Origin: G963677085 sp963677085
Lineage (GTDB): Bacteria; Planctomycetota; Planctomycetia; Pirellulales; Thermoguttaceae
Reading direction: 5' to 3'
Assembly: GCA_963677085.2 (NCBI GenBank)
Contig: CAXXFH010000004.1
Location: 1,860,001 to 1,924,000, forward strand
DNA length: 64,000 nucleotides
Below the pieces are notes generated by a model that was given only the letters and a program-made list of their open reading frames with translations, was not told where the DNA came from and ran no database searches. The position numbers and the translations under genes are program-made. This document shows positions 48,403 to 58,063 of the stretch, piece by piece (the stretch's first letter is position 1; each line of letters starts with the position of its first letter).

Positions 48403-49374
48403 TCACGGAGTGGACGAGACTCTGCCCAGCAACTCCTCTACCAATGCGGCGGCCATTTTGCGTTGGCGGTGACGGTATTGCATGCATTGGACGGTAAGCT
48501 GGGCCGTCAACGATTGATGGTCGTGCAGCACCCGGGCAACGGCCGCCGATAACGTGGCGGCACTGAGGTGTTCCGTCGCCAGGCACAACTCGGGCTGCCC
48601 GAGCGAGGCTGCGAAGTCCTGGCACTTGGGCCGATAGCCTAACGAGATGAACGGTACCCCGCAGCCGGCGGCCAATACGGCACCGTGCAGACGCAGGCTG
48701 ATTACCAAGTGTGTCCAACGAAGCACAGCCAGTGCGGTGTTCAGCTCCGGGCCGATCTGCGGAAGTTGCCTTCGTTCGATGAGCGGCTGGGCCTGCTGCA
48801 GATCGTCGGCACGCAACGCCCAATAGACCACGCGGCGACCTTCTCGCTGCAATTGGTCGACCACTGTGTCCATTGCCTTGACCACACGCTGGCGTCCGCC
48901 GCGAGGCTCGAAATCGCTACCCAGGTTGACCAACACGAGGCGAGAATCGTGGTGAGCTTCTGGCCGCGGATCGCAGACGGACAGCGCCGGGTCGCCAATG
49001 ACTTGCGTGCCGCGCAGCCCGAGTGACACAAGGGTCTTCGCACTATGTGGTCCACGCACGCCAACCGCGGCTGCTTGGCGTAGCACGTCGTGCCAGGCGT
49101 TGCGCCGCCAGGGTTCCCATTGATCGACCGGCGTGCTCGTGTCAACACCTGTGCCAAAGACCATCAGCCGTGCGCGGCGCCTGAGTGCCAGTTGACACGG
49201 TTCGAGGAAGGCCTCGCTGTGGATAAGGGTTCCCCCGCCGAGAATACAAACCGGCGACTCGGGCGATCGCGTTTGCACGATGTTGGCCCTGGGGCAGAGG
49301 CGCCGGATAGCCTGTAGACAAGCGTCGTCGCCGAGGTTTCCATGGCCTGACCAGCCGACATAGTCGATGTTCAT
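48403..49374 (-). CDS. Polysaccharide pyruvyl transferase family protein (CsaB-like)
   Basis: 323 residues: MNIDYVGWSGHGNLGDDACL (the G-N-x-GDD opening of the family), VCILGGGTLIHSEAF, FGTGVDTS, VGVRGPHSAKTL, VIGDPAL and HLVISLRLHGAVLAAGCGVPFISLGYRPKCQDFA (given in parts; the last with its R-x-H). Family members add ketal pyruvate to cell-surface polysaccharides. Cytosolic glycosyltransferase-B-like fold. It is the first host gene right of the island. Confidence 0.88.
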   Translation of the reverse strand: MNIDYVGWSGHGNLGDDACLQAIRRLCPRANIVQTRSPESPVCILGGGTLIHSEAFLEPCQLALRRRARLMVFGTGVDTSTPVDQWEPWRRNAWHDVLRQAAAVGVRGPHSAKTLVSLGLRGTQVIGDPALSVCDPRPEAHHDSRLVLVNLGSDFEPRGGRQRVVKAMDTVVDQLQREGRRVVYWALRADDLQQAQPLIERRQLPQIGPELNTALAVLRWTHLVISLRLHGAVLAAGCGVPFISLGYRPKCQDFAASLGQPELCLATEHLSAATLSAAVARVLHDHQSLTAQLTVQCMQYRHRQRKMAAALVEELLGRVSSTP

Positions 49375-49532
49375 GCTTGTTGGGGGCTGGGGACTGGAGA
49401 CGGTTTTGCCTCGCGATCCTGGTGCTGCTTCGTCGAACCGGGTAATTGCGAAGGATCCGAGTTTGCCTTCGATCGGGGAGAGATTCCAGGCCGGTTTTTG
49501 GCCGGGGCAATCGTCGCAACAGGTGCCACGAT

Positions 49533-49554
49533 CCCAGGGGATACAACCCCTGGG
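49533..49554. terminator. Hairpin, possible terminator of the MATE gene
   Basis: A perfect 8-bp stem CCCAGGGG/CCCCTGGG with a 6-nt loop, 34 bp past the MATE stop. No T-run follows on either strand, so it may be a mere palindrome. Confidence 0.4.
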
Positions 49555-49587
49555 CTTGGGGGCATTGCATGAGTTCCCGAGGCCGGA

Positions 49588-50976
49588 CTATTCCGTGGCC
49601 AGGGCCAGTTGCGGTTCTTCGGCGGTCGATTCGGCGTGGCGGCGGCGAAGGTGGCGTAGTTCGATGGCCAGCCAGATTGCGGTCAGCACGCTGGAGCCCA
49701 AATCGGCGGTCGGCAGTGAGGCCCAAAGCCCGTTGAGCCCGAAGAAATGGGGCAACACGAGCACGGCCGGAATCAACAGAAATACCTGGCGAGACAGCCC
49801 CAGGAACATGGCCTGCTTGGGTTTGCCTACCGCCTGGAAGTAGCTGGAGCTGACGATTTGGAAACCGATGATCGGAAGCATCATCAGGCAGATTCGCAGC
49901 GCATGGGTGCCGAGTTGCCTCAGCGCGTCGTCGTCTCGGTTGAACAGCCAGACTACCTCGCCGGGAAAAACCATCACGACAACGAACCCGGCCACGGTAA
50001 TCGTCGAGGCCACGAGGATGGCAAGCTGCAAGGTCTTCTTCACGCGGTCGAATTTCTGTGCACCGTAGTTGTAACCGATGATCGGCTGGGCCCCCTGGTT
50101 GATCCCGAAGATGGGCATCACGATAAACAGCGCCACGGCGTAGACAATTCCCATCACGGAAATCGCCAAGTCGCCGCCGTAGACGCGAAGCTGATGGTTG
50201 AGGATGACGTTCAGCACGCTGGCGGCCAGTTGCATGGCAAACGGAGGAGATCCCACGGCGACGATCAACATGCAAACCGGCCACCGCAGACGCAAATTTT
50301 TCAGCCGAAACTTCAACAGGCTCCGGCCAAACAAAAAGTAGCTGAGCACCCAACAGGCCGATACGCCCTGGGAAATTACCGTGGCAGCCGCCGCGCCGCG
50401 CATTCCCCAGCCGAAAACGAAGAGAAAGATGGGGTCCAGGACGATGTTCAACAGGGCCCCGATCAGCATCGTGTACATGGCGATGCGGGGATTGCCCTCG
50501 CCACGGATGACCGCGTTGAGCCCGAACCCAACGGCCTGGAAGACGGATCCCAGTAACACGATTTGCAGGTAATCCCGTGCGTAGGGAGCAATCTGCTCGC
50601 TTGCCCCCAGGACCGTCAACAGGGGCGAAAGGAAAGTCAGCCCGAGGATGCCAAGCGTTGCGGAGACCCCGAACAACAACACGGCGGCATTGCCCAGCAC
50701 GCGTTCGGCCTCTTCGTGGCGTTTTTCGCCAAGCCGGATGGAGACCACCGCCGTAGCCCCCACGCCGACCAACATGCCGAAGGCCATCAGCACGAGCATC
50801 GCAGGAAAGGCAATCGTGGTTCCCGCGATACCTTCAGACCCCACCGCTTGGCCCACGAACACACGATCCACCACGTTGTAGAGGGCCTGCGCCAACATCC
50901 CCACCACAGCCGGTGCCGAAAACACCAGCAGTAAGCGCGCAATACTTCCCTCGCCCAATCTCTGCGAACGATCCAT
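49588..50976 (-). CDS. MATE-family multidrug/Na+ exporter
   Basis: 462 residues with twelve predicted membrane helices in two similar halves. It opens LGEGSIARLLLVFSAPAVVG; the first-helix segment NVVDRVFVGQAVGSEGIAGT and the second-half counterpart GINQGAQPIIGYNYGAQKFD are typical of the MepA/DinF-like MATE branch. It exports cationic compounds in exchange for Na+ or H+. Downstream is the pyruvyl transferase gene (213-bp gap with a hairpin). The substrate cannot be told. Confidence 0.92.
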   Translation of the reverse strand: MDRSQRLGEGSIARLLLVFSAPAVVGMLAQALYNVVDRVFVGQAVGSEGIAGTTIAFPAMLVLMAFGMLVGVGATAVVSIRLGEKRHEEAERVLGNAAVLLFGVSATLGILGLTFLSPLLTVLGASEQIAPYARDYLQIVLLGSVFQAVGFGLNAVIRGEGNPRIAMYTMLIGALLNIVLDPIFLFVFGWGMRGAAAATVISQGVSACWVLSYFLFGRSLLKFRLKNLRLRWPVCMLIVAVGSPPFAMQLAASVLNVILNHQLRVYGGDLAISVMGIVYAVALFIVMPIFGINQGAQPIIGYNYGAQKFDRVKKTLQLAILVASTITVAGFVVVMVFPGEVVWLFNRDDDALRQLGTHALRICLMMLPIIGFQIVSSSYFQAVGKPKQAMFLGLSRQVFLLIPAVLVLPHFFGLNGLWASLPTADLGSSVLTAIWLAIELRHLRRRHAESTAEEPQLALATE

Positions 50977-51082
50977 AGTGGCCAGTATCTTCGTATTTCA
51001 ATGCGTGACGAAGACGGTCAAGCCAGAACGACACACGGTTGGCTCATGGTCGCTGAAGCGACCACGCCTTGGGCCGGCACCG

Positions 51083-54000
51083 CTACGGCTTGCCTTCTTC
51101 TAGCACGGCTTGAGCGTGTCGGGCAAAGTGCCCTCGAAGATCTTGAGCATACTCGCGCAACACGGCTTCGCCTAGGCCATCATGGTCGCCGCAAAGATAT
51201 AGCGCCCGAGCTAGCAGCAGTTCGCGAACCGCGTAAGAGCGATACTGGCCCACCTTGGTCGACCGTTTCTCGCCGCCGGCCATGCGATCCAGCCCGAGCT
51301 GCGCGTAGCCGCGTACGTCGTCCCGAGCGAGCACCTTGGCCAGGGCCTCGGCCGCGCGGGGATCGCGCAGATTGGCCAACGCTTGGCTCAACGCCCGATA
51401 GTGGCTAGCCGACGTCCCCCGGCTGAGCTTCTCAACCTTTTCGACCAACACGGGCACCGCCCGAGGGTCGCCAACTCGACCGATGGCCATTATCGTGTTG
51501 TCCAGGTTGCTCACACTCCAGCCGACCAAACGCCAACCCTCGACCTCTTTGCCCGTCTGCCAGTGAGGAATGGCGTCCCAGCGATCGGCCTGCCGGAGTT
51601 GATCCAGTAGAGTCTCCAGACCAGCGTCATCACCCAACATGCCGAGTATCTTCGCGTACAGCAGCTTCGCCTCACCCTGGGCCTTGCCGTGGGCCTTGCG
51701 CAACAGGGGCAACGCCATGTCGGCATGCGAAAGGATAATCGCCAGGCCTTGCGACTCGTCGCGAACGCTCTCGACCGCTTCGGCTACTTGCTCGCGCGAG
51801 ACGGGAAACGAGTCTTCCTCGGTCAACACACTCTTCGGTAGACAACCTACTTCGACCAGGTGACGTTGTAGCGCACGGATGTCGATTTCTCGCAACGGTA
51901 CGTCGCCTTTCACCGCCATGGCCGCCGCCACGCCGGCCGCGTAACCCTGGTTCTGCACGTCGGGTTGCATACGGATCAACGGCTGCGCATCGCGCTGGGT
52001 ACTAACCCCGATACCCGAGACGAGCAAGCCCTCGAACCCCTGCGGCAGAAGACACCGGTAGGACAAGTTGGTCCAGAACCGCTCGCGCAGCGGGTGCTTC
52101 AGCAACAGGTACGGGGCGACGATGTAGCCGTGGGTATCGTAACCCGTGAGCGCCTGCACGATCGTGTCGGGATACGTCCGCTTGGCCATTAAATCGCAAA
52201 CCGTGAGCGTGGCATCGCCGACGATGCTTCGTCGCTCTCGCGTGTCGACCAGTTGTCCCAAGTCGAACGCCGCCGCGTAACGCGGTTTCGCCTGAATGTA
52301 GGCCCGCCACACGTCGACCAGGTCGGTTTCGTCGACAAACGTGTAGTCGGTGTTCGTATAGGCGGCACCCAGGTAGCGTGGCGGCAGACCGGTGCCTTGC
52401 ATGGCGAACTCGCTGGCGTCGGTATACCGACACTCCGCTCCGGCGGCGGCTGCGATGTCGGCATTGCCGGTGGCATCGATCACCACGTCGGCCAGCACCA
52501 CGCCGCGGCCCTCGGGCGTAGCCACCACGACGCCGCGTAACTGATGACCTTCGACCACCGCCCCGCACCCCATCGAATTGAACCAGATATCGCCGCCCGC
52601 CTTGAGTAAGTTACTGCGGAACCACTCCATCCGCTGCTCGATCACCCAGGAGGCGCCGCCGTCGACTTCGGCAGTGAAGCCAACGCGGTTGCCGTGGCAA
52701 TACTTGCTGATGTAGCCCGTGGTGCTGACGCCCCCGAGCCCACAAAGGTATTCGACGACAAGGGTTTTCGCACCCTGGCGTGCCGCAGCGATGCCGGCCG
52801 GGGCACCGGCCGTTCCTCCACCGACGACGACCACATCGTAGCGAGCCAGCACGGGCAAACCACCAGCCTCTTGCGTTACCTTGGGTAACGTTTGGCCAGG
52901 CCGAACGCCGTAGAGCAGTTCCTTGACGTCACCCTCGACAGCCGGTTTGGCGACAACCTTGCCCGGCAGATGGGCACCGGCCGGTTTCGCCAGCGATTTA
53001 GCTTCTTCGGCAGCCGCTCGACCGAGCCGAGTGCCCAGGTCGATCAGGGCCAACGGTCGCAGGAGCTTCTCGGCCTGTGGCCGTGAGACGTCGGCACAAC
53101 CGCCGAGCACGTAAAGTCGCTGTATGTCGCGCGGACGAAACGCGCCCGGTGGTAGTTGGTCGATGCCCTGCCAAGACCCGCCGGCCGAAACCTGGCCGCC
53201 GGCCGAAGCTTGGCCGCGCATCGCATCGGGCGGCACCTGGAAGAAGGCGTCGGCCGTGATCTGTTGCTCGGGATGATAGGTGAGCGTACGGGCCTGTTGG
53301 TCGACAGCCGCCCAATCGGCCGGGCGATCCCGCTCGACGGGCAGCTTCAGCGTGTATTCGATCACCTTGAACATATTGCTCGACGTGCCCGCCGGATTGG
53401 GATGCGGCCCACGAAACGGCGGGAAGATGGTTCGAGCCGTCATCTGCGGGGCTTCCACGACTTCGCCGCCGATTACCACGCGCCGCAACGTTTGCTGGCC
53501 ACCAGAAAACGGCCGGAACTCGGCGCCCGCCAGCCGGGCCACGCGGGCGCGATCCGTGACATCGATGATCGTCTTGGCCAATACGGCCTGACGCCCGGCA
53601 CGGTTGGTCATCACCACGCCGCAGGGGCGACCGTCGGCGTCGCGCAGCACGTCGGTCACGTAGCACGTATAGAGGAAGTCGACGCCCGCATCAAGCAGCG
53701 CGTCGTCGAGCGTTTGCTTGATGTGCATCGGCCGAGGATGTGGCCGGGCAGCGAGAATCTTCTGGTCTTCGGCCGAGATGGGCCCGATCAACTCGACCTC
53801 GCCCAAGAGCATCCGCGACGCATGAGGGTGCTTGCGGACAAACAGCCGCACGTATCGGGTAGTCAGGTTCAAATCGGCTTCGGCCGTGGCGCCTCCGCCG
53901 GCGATTTGCTTCGAGGTGGCCTTGACCGTCGTGCGCTTCGTCCATGCCTTGCCGTCGTCGCTCGTAGAGACCGTTACACTGCCTACGCGAAAGGCTCCTT

Positions 54001-54571
54001 TGCCGCCGCCCCCGCCGTCAAAACACATCAACCGGAACGATTCGACTTCTTTGGGTTGGCCCAGGTCGAAGACGAGATTCACGTCGTCGTTATACTGCAC
54101 GCTCTGCTGCGCCGGGTCGTGCCACATACCGTCGCACAGTCGCTCGGGCGGCTCGAAGTCTCGATGCAAAAAGTCGAACGGTTGATCCGCCCGATAGGTA
54201 AAGCCCAGCCGGTTTGGATGCGGCAGGTCGGGATTGACGCCCTCGTCGGCAAACAGTCGCTTGGCCAACGGTGCCTCGGGCGTCTCGCCTTCTTCGAGCC
54301 AGAGACGCAAAGTGGCCGTCATATCGTCGCCCAGATACGGACGCGGCGCGGCCAGAAACACCTTGGCCCCTTGCTCGGCCGCCGCCACGGCCGAAGCCAC
54401 GGCGCCCGTGCTCCCGCCGACCACCACCACGTCGACGTCGTAAGCCACGGGAATCTCCCGGGCTGTCTGATTGACTTGTGCGTCAGCTATGCCCGCTGCA
54501 CCAGCGGCAACGGCATTCGACAGGGCCATCGAGAGGATCACTAGACCGCAAACAGCGCTTCGCATCGACAT
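51083..54571 (-). CDS. Secreted double FAD-dependent oxidoreductase with HEAT-like C-terminus
   Basis: 1162 residues; a second ATG six bases in is equally good. Signal peptide (MRSAVCGLVILSMALSNAVA), then a first FAD-binding unit (VVVVGGSTGAVASAVAAAEQ, about 48). An inserted F5/8C-like beta domain follows (LGQPKEVESFRLMCFDGGGG, then LTTRYVRLFVRKHPHASRML). A second FAD unit (YDVVVVGGGTAGAPAGIAAA, about 580, with GLGGVSTTGY) and a HEAT-like solenoid (VGDPRAVPVLVEKVEKLS, then LRDPRAAEALAKVLA) complete it. The FAD parts are of the PF12831 type that planctomycetes carry in many copies near carbohydrate-use genes. The substrate is unknown; sugars are a guess. Confidence 0.88.
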   Translation of the reverse strand: MSMRSAVCGLVILSMALSNAVAAGAAGIADAQVNQTAREIPVAYDVDVVVVGGSTGAVASAVAAAEQGAKVFLAAPRPYLGDDMTATLRLWLEEGETPEAPLAKRLFADEGVNPDLPHPNRLGFTYRADQPFDFLHRDFEPPERLCDGMWHDPAQQSVQYNDDVNLVFDLGQPKEVESFRLMCFDGGGGGKGAFRVGSVTVSTSDDGKAWTKRTTVKATSKQIAGGGATAEADLNLTTRYVRLFVRKHPHASRMLLGEVELIGPISAEDQKILAARPHPRPMHIKQTLDDALLDAGVDFLYTCYVTDVLRDADGRPCGVVMTNRAGRQAVLAKTIIDVTDRARVARLAGAEFRPFSGGQQTLRRVVIGGEVVEAPQMTARTIFPPFRGPHPNPAGTSSNMFKVIEYTLKLPVERDRPADWAAVDQQARTLTYHPEQQITADAFFQVPPDAMRGQASAGGQVSAGGSWQGIDQLPPGAFRPRDIQRLYVLGGCADVSRPQAEKLLRPLALIDLGTRLGRAAAEEAKSLAKPAGAHLPGKVVAKPAVEGDVKELLYGVRPGQTLPKVTQEAGGLPVLARYDVVVVGGGTAGAPAGIAAARQGAKTLVVEYLCGLGGVSTTGYISKYCHGNRVGFTAEVDGGASWVIEQRMEWFRSNLLKAGGDIWFNSMGCGAVVEGHQLRGVVVATPEGRGVVLADVVIDATGNADIAAAAGAECRYTDASEFAMQGTGLPPRYLGAAYTNTDYTFVDETDLVDVWRAYIQAKPRYAAAFDLGQLVDTRERRSIVGDATLTVCDLMAKRTYPDTIVQALTGYDTHGYIVAPYLLLKHPLRERFWTNLSYRCLLPQGFEGLLVSGIGVSTQRDAQPLIRMQPDVQNQGYAAGVAAAMAVKGDVPLREIDIRALQRHLVEVGCLPKSVLTEEDSFPVSREQVAEAVESVRDESQGLAIILSHADMALPLLRKAHGKAQGEAKLLYAKILGMLGDDAGLETLLDQLRQADRWDAIPHWQTGKEVEGWRLVGWSVSNLDNTIMAIGRVGDPRAVPVLVEKVEKLSRGTSASHYRALSQALANLRDPRAAEALAKVLARDDVRGYAQLGLDRMAGGEKRSTKVGQYRSYAVRELLLARALYLCGDHDGLGEAVLREYAQDLRGHFARHAQAVLEEGKP

Positions 54572-54731
54572 GGGTAACCCCTTTTACTACCGCTCACGTA
54601 ACCGCTTGTTCAGGATGACAATCATGCAGTGTATCACACGCCGCCACGGATCGCCAATTTCGATTTTTTCCTGGCATGAGCTTGTCTTTTTCACGCCGTT
54701 TCCTCGTTCCCAAGCTCCAACTTGCCAACGC

Positions 54732-54934
54732 CGGGTGGCACTGGCTGCTTGTCAGCCAGTGTGCGCAAGGTTGGAAGACAACAGCTCCAACAAAGTCATG
54801 TAGGATGGGTCGAGCGAAGCGAGCCCCATCAACGCTGGCTCGTTTCTCTGCTTCCGATATATTGGGCGGCCCGAGTCGTTACGCGAGAATAGTCGGCGGG
54901 GCTCGCTGCGCTCGACCCGCCCTACATGTCTCTC
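54732..54934 (+). repeat. Dispersed about 200-bp repeat, copy 1
   Basis: TGGCACTGGCTGCTTGTCAG, a GGGT-C-GAGCGAAGCGA block, then GGGCGGCCCGAGT and GGGGCTCGCTGCGCTCGACC. Copy 2 at 57253-57452 has the same blocks in the same order, so the SSS symporter gene is flanked by direct repeats. Confidence 0.75.
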
Positions 54935-55100
54935 ACGGAAACTCCGCTTCCGAAGGAGTGTTAAGGAAACTCGATAATCACCCTAGCGAAACGGAGTTTC
55001 GCGGAAGTGGGTTTCCAAGCCGGAGCTTGGGAACCAGGGTGAAGCGAGGGAACGAGAAGAAACCATAGGCGTCCCTTGTATACGCACCGCTGAAAAATTC

Positions 55101-55109
55101 TGGTATGAT
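55101..55109 (+). promoter_or_regulatory. Possible extended -10 promoter of the symporter
   Basis: TGGTATGAT fits TGnTATnnT. It is 44 bp before the ATG at 55153, with AAGGAG 10 bp before that ATG. No well-spaced -35 is seen. Confidence 0.35.
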
Positions 55110-55152
55110 AATCGACCGGTTCGATCACCATTCGGAAGAAGGAGACTCCTCG

Positions 55153-57090
55153 ATGCTTCGTCGCCTCGTCCCCGCTTGCGTTCTGGTTGTGTTGCTGGTT
55201 TCGTTGTTCTGTAATTGCCCGCCGGTCGTGGCGGACGCCTTGCCCAGTGCGGAACCGGAATCGCCGATCGTTGCGGTTGCCGTACCGATCGACAATATGA
55301 CGGCCGGCGGCATCCACGTGATCGATTGGGCGGTCATCGCCGGCTATTTCGCCATTCTCTTGGGCCTAGCTTGGTGGGTTATCCGCCAGAACAAAGACAC
55401 GGCCGACGATTACTTTCTCGCCGGCCGAAACCTGGGCTGGTTCATCGTCGGGGCATCGATCTTCGCGTCGAACATCGGTTCCGAACACCTGGTCGGCCTG
55501 GCCGGTTCCGGTTGCACCGACGGCGTGGCCATGGCCCACTACGAGTTGCACGCTTGGTGCCTGTTGGTGCTCGGCTGGGTGATGGTACCGTTCTACGCTC
55601 GATCGATGGTCTTCACCATGCCCGAGTTTTTGGAAAAGCGTTTTTCACCGACTGCCCGTTGGGTGCTGTCGGTCATCTCGCTGGTGGCCTACGCCTTGAC
55701 CAAGGTGGCCGTGGGCATTTTCGCCGGCGGGGTGGTTTTCGCCACGCTGCTGCCCGAGCTGCAAGTGAGTCTCGGCCCTTGGGTATTCGATAGCTTTTGG
55801 GTGGGGTCGATTGCCGTGATCCTATTGACGGGCGTTTACACGGTGATCGGCGGTCTGCGTGCCGTGGCCTACACCGAAGCCTTGCAAACGGTGATCCTTA
55901 TCGTGGGCTCGATTCTGGTAACCATTTTTGGCCTCATGGAATTGGGCGGCTTCGGCGCCTTGCGCGAAATCTGCGGCACCGAGATGTTTAACCTCTGGAA
56001 ACCGCTGATACCGGCCGGAGTCGAAGGAACCTGGGCGCCCGTGCTGGAAACAAACGCCGCCGGTGACGTGGTCCGCCAAGCCTGGTACTTCAACGGCAAC
56101 TATCCGTGGCTGGGCATGCTGTTCTGTGCGCCGATCATCGGCCTTTGGTATTGGTGTACCGACCAGTACATCGTGCAGCGAGCGTTGGGCGCCCCCAACG
56201 AGCAACAAGCCCGACGGGGAACCATCTTCGCTGCCTTTTTGAAGCTGCTGCCGGTGTTCATCTTCATCATCCCAGGCATGATCTGTTTCGCGCTGGCCAA
56301 GAACGGCCGTTCGGAGTTGGCCTACCTGTTAGACGAAAACGGCATGGCCATTGCGGAGCATTGTCAGGCGGCCTTCCCACTGATGGTTAAACACGTGTTG
56401 CCAGTCGGAGTGCGTGGAATCGTGGTGGCCGGGTTACTCTCGGCCTTGATGAGTTCGTTGGCCGGCGTGTTCAACGCCTCGTCCACACTGTTCACGATGG
56501 ACCTCTACCAGAAGTTCCGCCCTCACGCGTCGCAACACCAGTTGGTCTGGGTCGGACGGATCGCCACCACGGTGATGGTCCTGATCGGGCTGGCCTGGAT
56601 TCCCGTGATCCAGGGCGCTCGCGGCTTGTACGACTACCTGCAATCGGTCCAGGGTTATCTGGCCCCGCCGATCTTCGTGGTTTTCTTCTTCGGCGTGTTC
56701 AACAAACGGCTCAACAGCAAGGGTTGCCTGGCGGCCCTGATCGTGGGCTTTCTGATGGGCGTGTTCCGGCTGGCCATCGACACGCCGGTAAGCCTGAAGC
56801 TGGCCGGATTCGAAGACGGCTACACGCCCGGCTCGCTGTTGTGGATCGTCAACAACATCTACTTCCAGTACTACAGCCTGTTGGTATTTCTGGTCTCGGC
56901 CGTGACGATCGTCGCGGTCAGCTACCTCACCGCGGCACCGTCGGAAGAACACATCCAAGGGCTGACCTACGGCACGCTCAGCGCCGAGGACCGGCAGCGT
57001 TCGCGCAGCAGTTGGACCGCCCGCGACGTGGCCGTCTCCGTGGCCGTGCTGGTGCTGATCCTGGCGGCATATCTTTATTTTAGGGGCTAG
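55153..57090 (+). CDS. Sodium:solute symporter (SSS/SGLT family)
   Basis: 645 residues from the ATG at 55153, preceded by AAGGAG; the longer frame from 55105 lacks a site. An N-terminal cleavable-looking segment (MLRRLVPACVLVVLLVSLFC) comes before the canonical first helix, DWAVIAGYFAILLGLAWWVI. It then shows the family hallmark DDYFLAGRNLGWFIVGASIF with ASNIGSEHLVGLAGSG, and about 14 membrane helices in all. GSEHLVG is typical of sugar-transporting SGLT-like members. It probably imports a sugar or related solute with Na+; the neighbouring rhamnosidase and BMC genes make a deoxysugar plausible but unproven. Confidence 0.92.
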   Translation: MLRRLVPACVLVVLLVSLFCNCPPVVADALPSAEPESPIVAVAVPIDNMTAGGIHVIDWAVIAGYFAILLGLAWWVIRQNKDTADDYFLAGRNLGWFIVGASIFASNIGSEHLVGLAGSGCTDGVAMAHYELHAWCLLVLGWVMVPFYARSMVFTMPEFLEKRFSPTARWVLSVISLVAYALTKVAVGIFAGGVVFATLLPELQVSLGPWVFDSFWVGSIAVILLTGVYTVIGGLRAVAYTEALQTVILIVGSILVTIFGLMELGGFGALREICGTEMFNLWKPLIPAGVEGTWAPVLETNAAGDVVRQAWYFNGNYPWLGMLFCAPIIGLWYWCTDQYIVQRALGAPNEQQARRGTIFAAFLKLLPVFIFIIPGMICFALAKNGRSELAYLLDENGMAIAEHCQAAFPLMVKHVLPVGVRGIVVAGLLSALMSSLAGVFNASSTLFTMDLYQKFRPHASQHQLVWVGRIATTVMVLIGLAWIPVIQGARGLYDYLQSVQGYLAPPIFVVFFFGVFNKRLNSKGCLAALIVGFLMGVFRLAIDTPVSLKLAGFEDGYTPGSLLWIVNNIYFQYYSLLVFLVSAVTIVAVSYLTAAPSEEHIQGLTYGTLSAEDRQRSRSSWTARDVAVSVAVLVLILAAYLYFRG

Positions 57091-57443
57091 GGACGAGAGA
57101 CTAGGGGCTAGAGACTGGGGAAGGCGGGTGGAGATGAGTTCGGGTGGAGGCGGGGAGTTCAGCGGCGAGCGTTGGAATGCAAAAAAACTCCCCTCTCCCC
57201 ACCGGGGAGAGGGGCCGGGGGTGAGGGGGCAAACACCTGAGCAACGCATCCTCGTCGGGTGCCACTGGCTGCTTGTCAGTCAGTGTGGGCAAGGTTGGAA
57301 GTCATGTGGGTGGGTCTAGCGAAGCGAACCCTATCGACTCTGGCTCGTTTGATCACTGGCTCGTTTGATCACTTCCGAATATCGGGCGGCCCAAGTTCTT
57401 ACACAAAGAGATAATCGGCGGGGCTCGCTGCGCTCGACCCGCC
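57091..57443. other. Intergenic region rich in dispersed repeats
   Basis: G-rich CTAGGGG-type run (57080-57120), the palindromic CCTCTCCCC/GGGGAGAGG element (57186-57230) and copy 2 of the about 200-bp repeat (57253-57452). No gene. Confidence 0.6.
57186..57230. repeat. Dispersed palindromic element (CTCCCC-ACCGGGGAGAGG type)
   Basis: CCCTCTCCCCACCGGGGAGA, then GGGGCCGGGGGTGAGGG. A second, shorter-armed copy lies at 60955-61000 (TTCTCCCTTCACCCTTTGGG, then GAGAGGGGGCCGGGGGCGAG). This short mobile palindrome type is known from many G+C-rich genomes; it may also serve as a terminator. Confidence 0.65.
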
Positions 57444-57452
57444 CTACGTTTC
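57253..57452 (+). repeat. Dispersed about 200-bp repeat, copy 2
   Basis: Same blocks as copy 1 at 54732-54934, including GCCACTGGCTGCTTGTCAG and GGGGCTCGCTGCGCTCGACC. A short internal duplication (GGCTCGTTTGATCACT twice) is present only here. Confidence 0.75.
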
Positions 57453-57776
57453 TCGTTTCAGGAGACTGATGAGAAGAGATGCACTCCACCAGACACTACA
57501 AACAGCCGTAACACCAAGAATTGCCGGCCAAGTAACCAGCAGGTCAATACGGATATTGGCTCCTTCGATCTTGCACGATAGTTCCAGAAGTCCGAAAACC
57601 GTCCAACAAATCGCTGGGATAAGGAGTACCCAAGAGTGGATACTTCGTTCCTGCCATGTCGATGTCCTGCTGACGAAGAAGCTGACAAAAAAACATGCGA
57701 AGAAAACAGCAGCGATTGCCCACGCTCTCTCGGGGTGCCATACGAAGAAATTTGCTGCATGATATAGCTCGCACAT
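57444..57776 (-). CDS. Small membrane protein, unknown function
   Basis: 110 residues from the ATG at 57776; a longer frame to 58001 is not convincing. Three to four hydrophobic helices: AWAIAAVFFACFFVSFFVSR, WVLLIPAICWTVFGLLELSC and DLLVTWPAILGVTAVCSVWW. No known family. It is convergent with the symporter and its 3' end overlaps repeat copy 2. Confidence 0.55.
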   Translation of the reverse strand: MCELYHAANFFVWHPERAWAIAAVFFACFFVSFFVSRTSTWQERSIHSWVLLIPAICWTVFGLLELSCKIEGANIRIDLLVTWPAILGVTAVCSVWWSASLLISLLKRET

Positions 57777-58063
57777 ATTCTGTCGCCCATTTTCTATTGG
57801 TTCAAGACGCACAGGGCTTTGCCCGCTACGACATCGTTCGTTCCCGAAGAACGGGCCTATCTGGGCAGGGGCCGCCACTCCGGCCAAGAACTGAGGCGAG
57901 AAGGCGACTGATATATAACACGACAGATTGGGTGACGGGACCAGTTGCAAGTAATCGACTGATCTTGTGCAGGGTTGTCGGCAACGCGGAATAAGATCCA
58001 CGGTGATCGACGAAAAGAAGTGCGCTCAAGGCACTATCTCCACCGCAAAGCCCCAAACGCACC
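57777..58063. other. Short gap between divergent membrane-protein genes
   Basis: 287 bp holding the promoters of both neighbours; no motif recognised. Confidence 0.35.

Larger units (their letters stand above)
54572..55152. other. Intergenic region with dispersed repeat, copy 1
   Basis: No gene. It contains a repeat of about 200 bp (54732-54934) that recurs at 57253-57452. An extended -10-like TGGTATGAT lies at 55101-55109, about 45 bp before the symporter start. A further imperfect inverted repeat (GGAAACTCCG ... CGGAGTTTCG type, about 54937-55010) follows the repeat. Confidence 0.55.

Noticed and set aside
53156..54544. A 462-codon plus-strand frame over the FAD oxidoreductase
   Set aside because: It has no recognisable domain and lies opposite a protein with clear FAD motifs and signal peptide; an artefact of high G+C third positions.
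56434..57249. A 271-codon minus-strand frame opposite the symporter's 3' half
   Set aside because: His/Gln/Arg-rich antisense of membrane-helix codons; its start lies in dispersed repeats.
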